In this document: positions 5,098 to 5,343 of the stretch, piece after piece
Layout: each line of letters begins with the position of its first letter
Position numbering within the stretch: position 1 is the stretch's first letter
Assembly: GCA_011048485.1 (NCBI GenBank)
Contig: DSDX01000284.1
Coordinates: 1 to 5,343, forward strand
Direction: 5' to 3'
Length of the DNA stretch: 5,343 nt
Source of the DNA: Candidatus Aminicenantota bacterium
GTDB lineage: Bacteria > Acidobacteriota > Aminicenantia > Aminicenantales > Saccharicenantaceae
Position numbers and translations under genes: made by a program
Notes under the pieces: generated by a model
What the model was told of the DNA's origin: nothing
The model's database searches: none
Seen by the model: only the letters and a program-made list of their open reading frames with translations

Positions 5098-5343
5098 ATG
5101 AAAAGAGCGGAAGAGCTCGTTTTCGATTACCTGGTCGTCGGCTCGGGCTTCGGCGGCAGCGTCGCGGCCATGCGGCTGGCCCAGAAGGGCTACGCGGTCG
5201 GCGTCGTCGAGGCTGGCAAGCGATGGCACGCCGACGAGTTCCCCCGTCGGAACTGGAACCTGCGCAAGTTCCTTTGGCTCCCCTCGGTCGGTCTCTACGG
5301 GACCTGGCGGCTCCGCCTCCTGAACGGGGTCTTCATCCTGGCC
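5098..5343 (+). CDS. GMC/cholesterol-oxidase-like FAD oxidoreductase, N-terminal part (runs off right edge)
   Basis: The frame is open for 82 codons to the right edge. The translation starts MKRAEELVFDYLVVGSGFGG. It contains the FAD-binding Rossmann motif GSGFGG (GxGxxG, residues 15-20), followed by SVAAMRLAQKGYAVGVVEAGKRW. E38 at the end of the second beta strand is positioned to bind the FAD ribose. The following stretch, FPRRNWNLRKFLWLPSVGLYG, resembles cholesterol-oxidase-type members of the GMC family, where a similar WNLR-F-W-P segment follows the Rossmann fold. There is no Tat or Sec signal at the N-terminus, so a cytoplasmic location is likely. An in-frame TAG at 5074 with no start codon between it and 5098 makes this ATG the only reasonable start. 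The family oxidises alcohols, including sterols. The substrate is undetermined because the catalytic C-terminal part is missing from the window. Confidence 0.85.
   Translation, partial: MKRAEELVFDYLVVGSGFGGSVAAMRLAQKGYAVGVVEAGKRWHADEFPRRNWNLRKFLWLPSVGLYGTWRLRLLNGVFILA

Noticed and set aside
5023..5229. 68-codon minus-strand frame across the oxidoreductase start
   Set aside because: It lies opposite the conserved FAD-binding region and its promoter, has no motif, and is explained by codon bias.

Overview
This is a GC-rich bacterial window with strongly GC-biased third codon positions, which is why long antisense open frames appear opposite every real gene. It holds six protein genes. Five are on the minus strand, reading right to left: a tandem-domain MerR-type regulator (4874-4152), a cobalamin-binding-type radical SAM enzyme (4159-2720), an ABC transporter ATPase (2624-1902), its ABC-2/NatB-type permease (1905-610), and the N-terminal half of an MFS transporter (613-1, running off the left edge). 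The sixth, an FAD-dependent GMC/cholesterol-oxidase-like oxidoreductase, is divergent on the plus strand (5098 onward, running off the right edge). Codon usage and gene style suggest a GC-rich free-living bacterium. Acidobacteriota/Aminicenantes or a deltaproteobacterial lineage is possible, but no phylogenetic marker is present, so this is only a guess.

The minus-strand genes form two tightly packed blocks. In block one the regulator's last codons overlap the radical SAM gene by 8 nt (ATGCCTAA), with a strong AAGGAG ribosome-binding site inside the regulator gene. In block two the ATPase, permease and MFS genes are linked by two 4-nt stop/start overlaps (ATGA and GTGA), which suggests translational coupling. 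Between the blocks is a 95-nt gap with no visible terminator. It contains a good sigma70-like promoter for the exporter block (TTTACA, 17 bp, TAGAAT), so that block can be transcribed on its own or by read-through.

The 223-bp divergent intergenic region (4875-5097) is the main control region. Next to the regulator is an AT-rich island (15 G/C in 70 bases) with overlapping inverted and direct repeats, a plausible autoregulatory MerR operator. Next to the oxidoreductase are a GC-rich region with a spaced direct repeat and an inverted repeat, then a sigma70-like promoter (TTGACC, 17 bp, TAGAGT) that predicts a very short mRNA leader.

The layout suggests that the MerR-type protein controls itself, the radical SAM enzyme and perhaps the divergent oxidoreductase. 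The two transporters may export a product or substrate of this chemistry. That link is inferred from position only; no substrate can be read from the sequence. No RNA gene, CRISPR array, insertion sequence or integrase was found.
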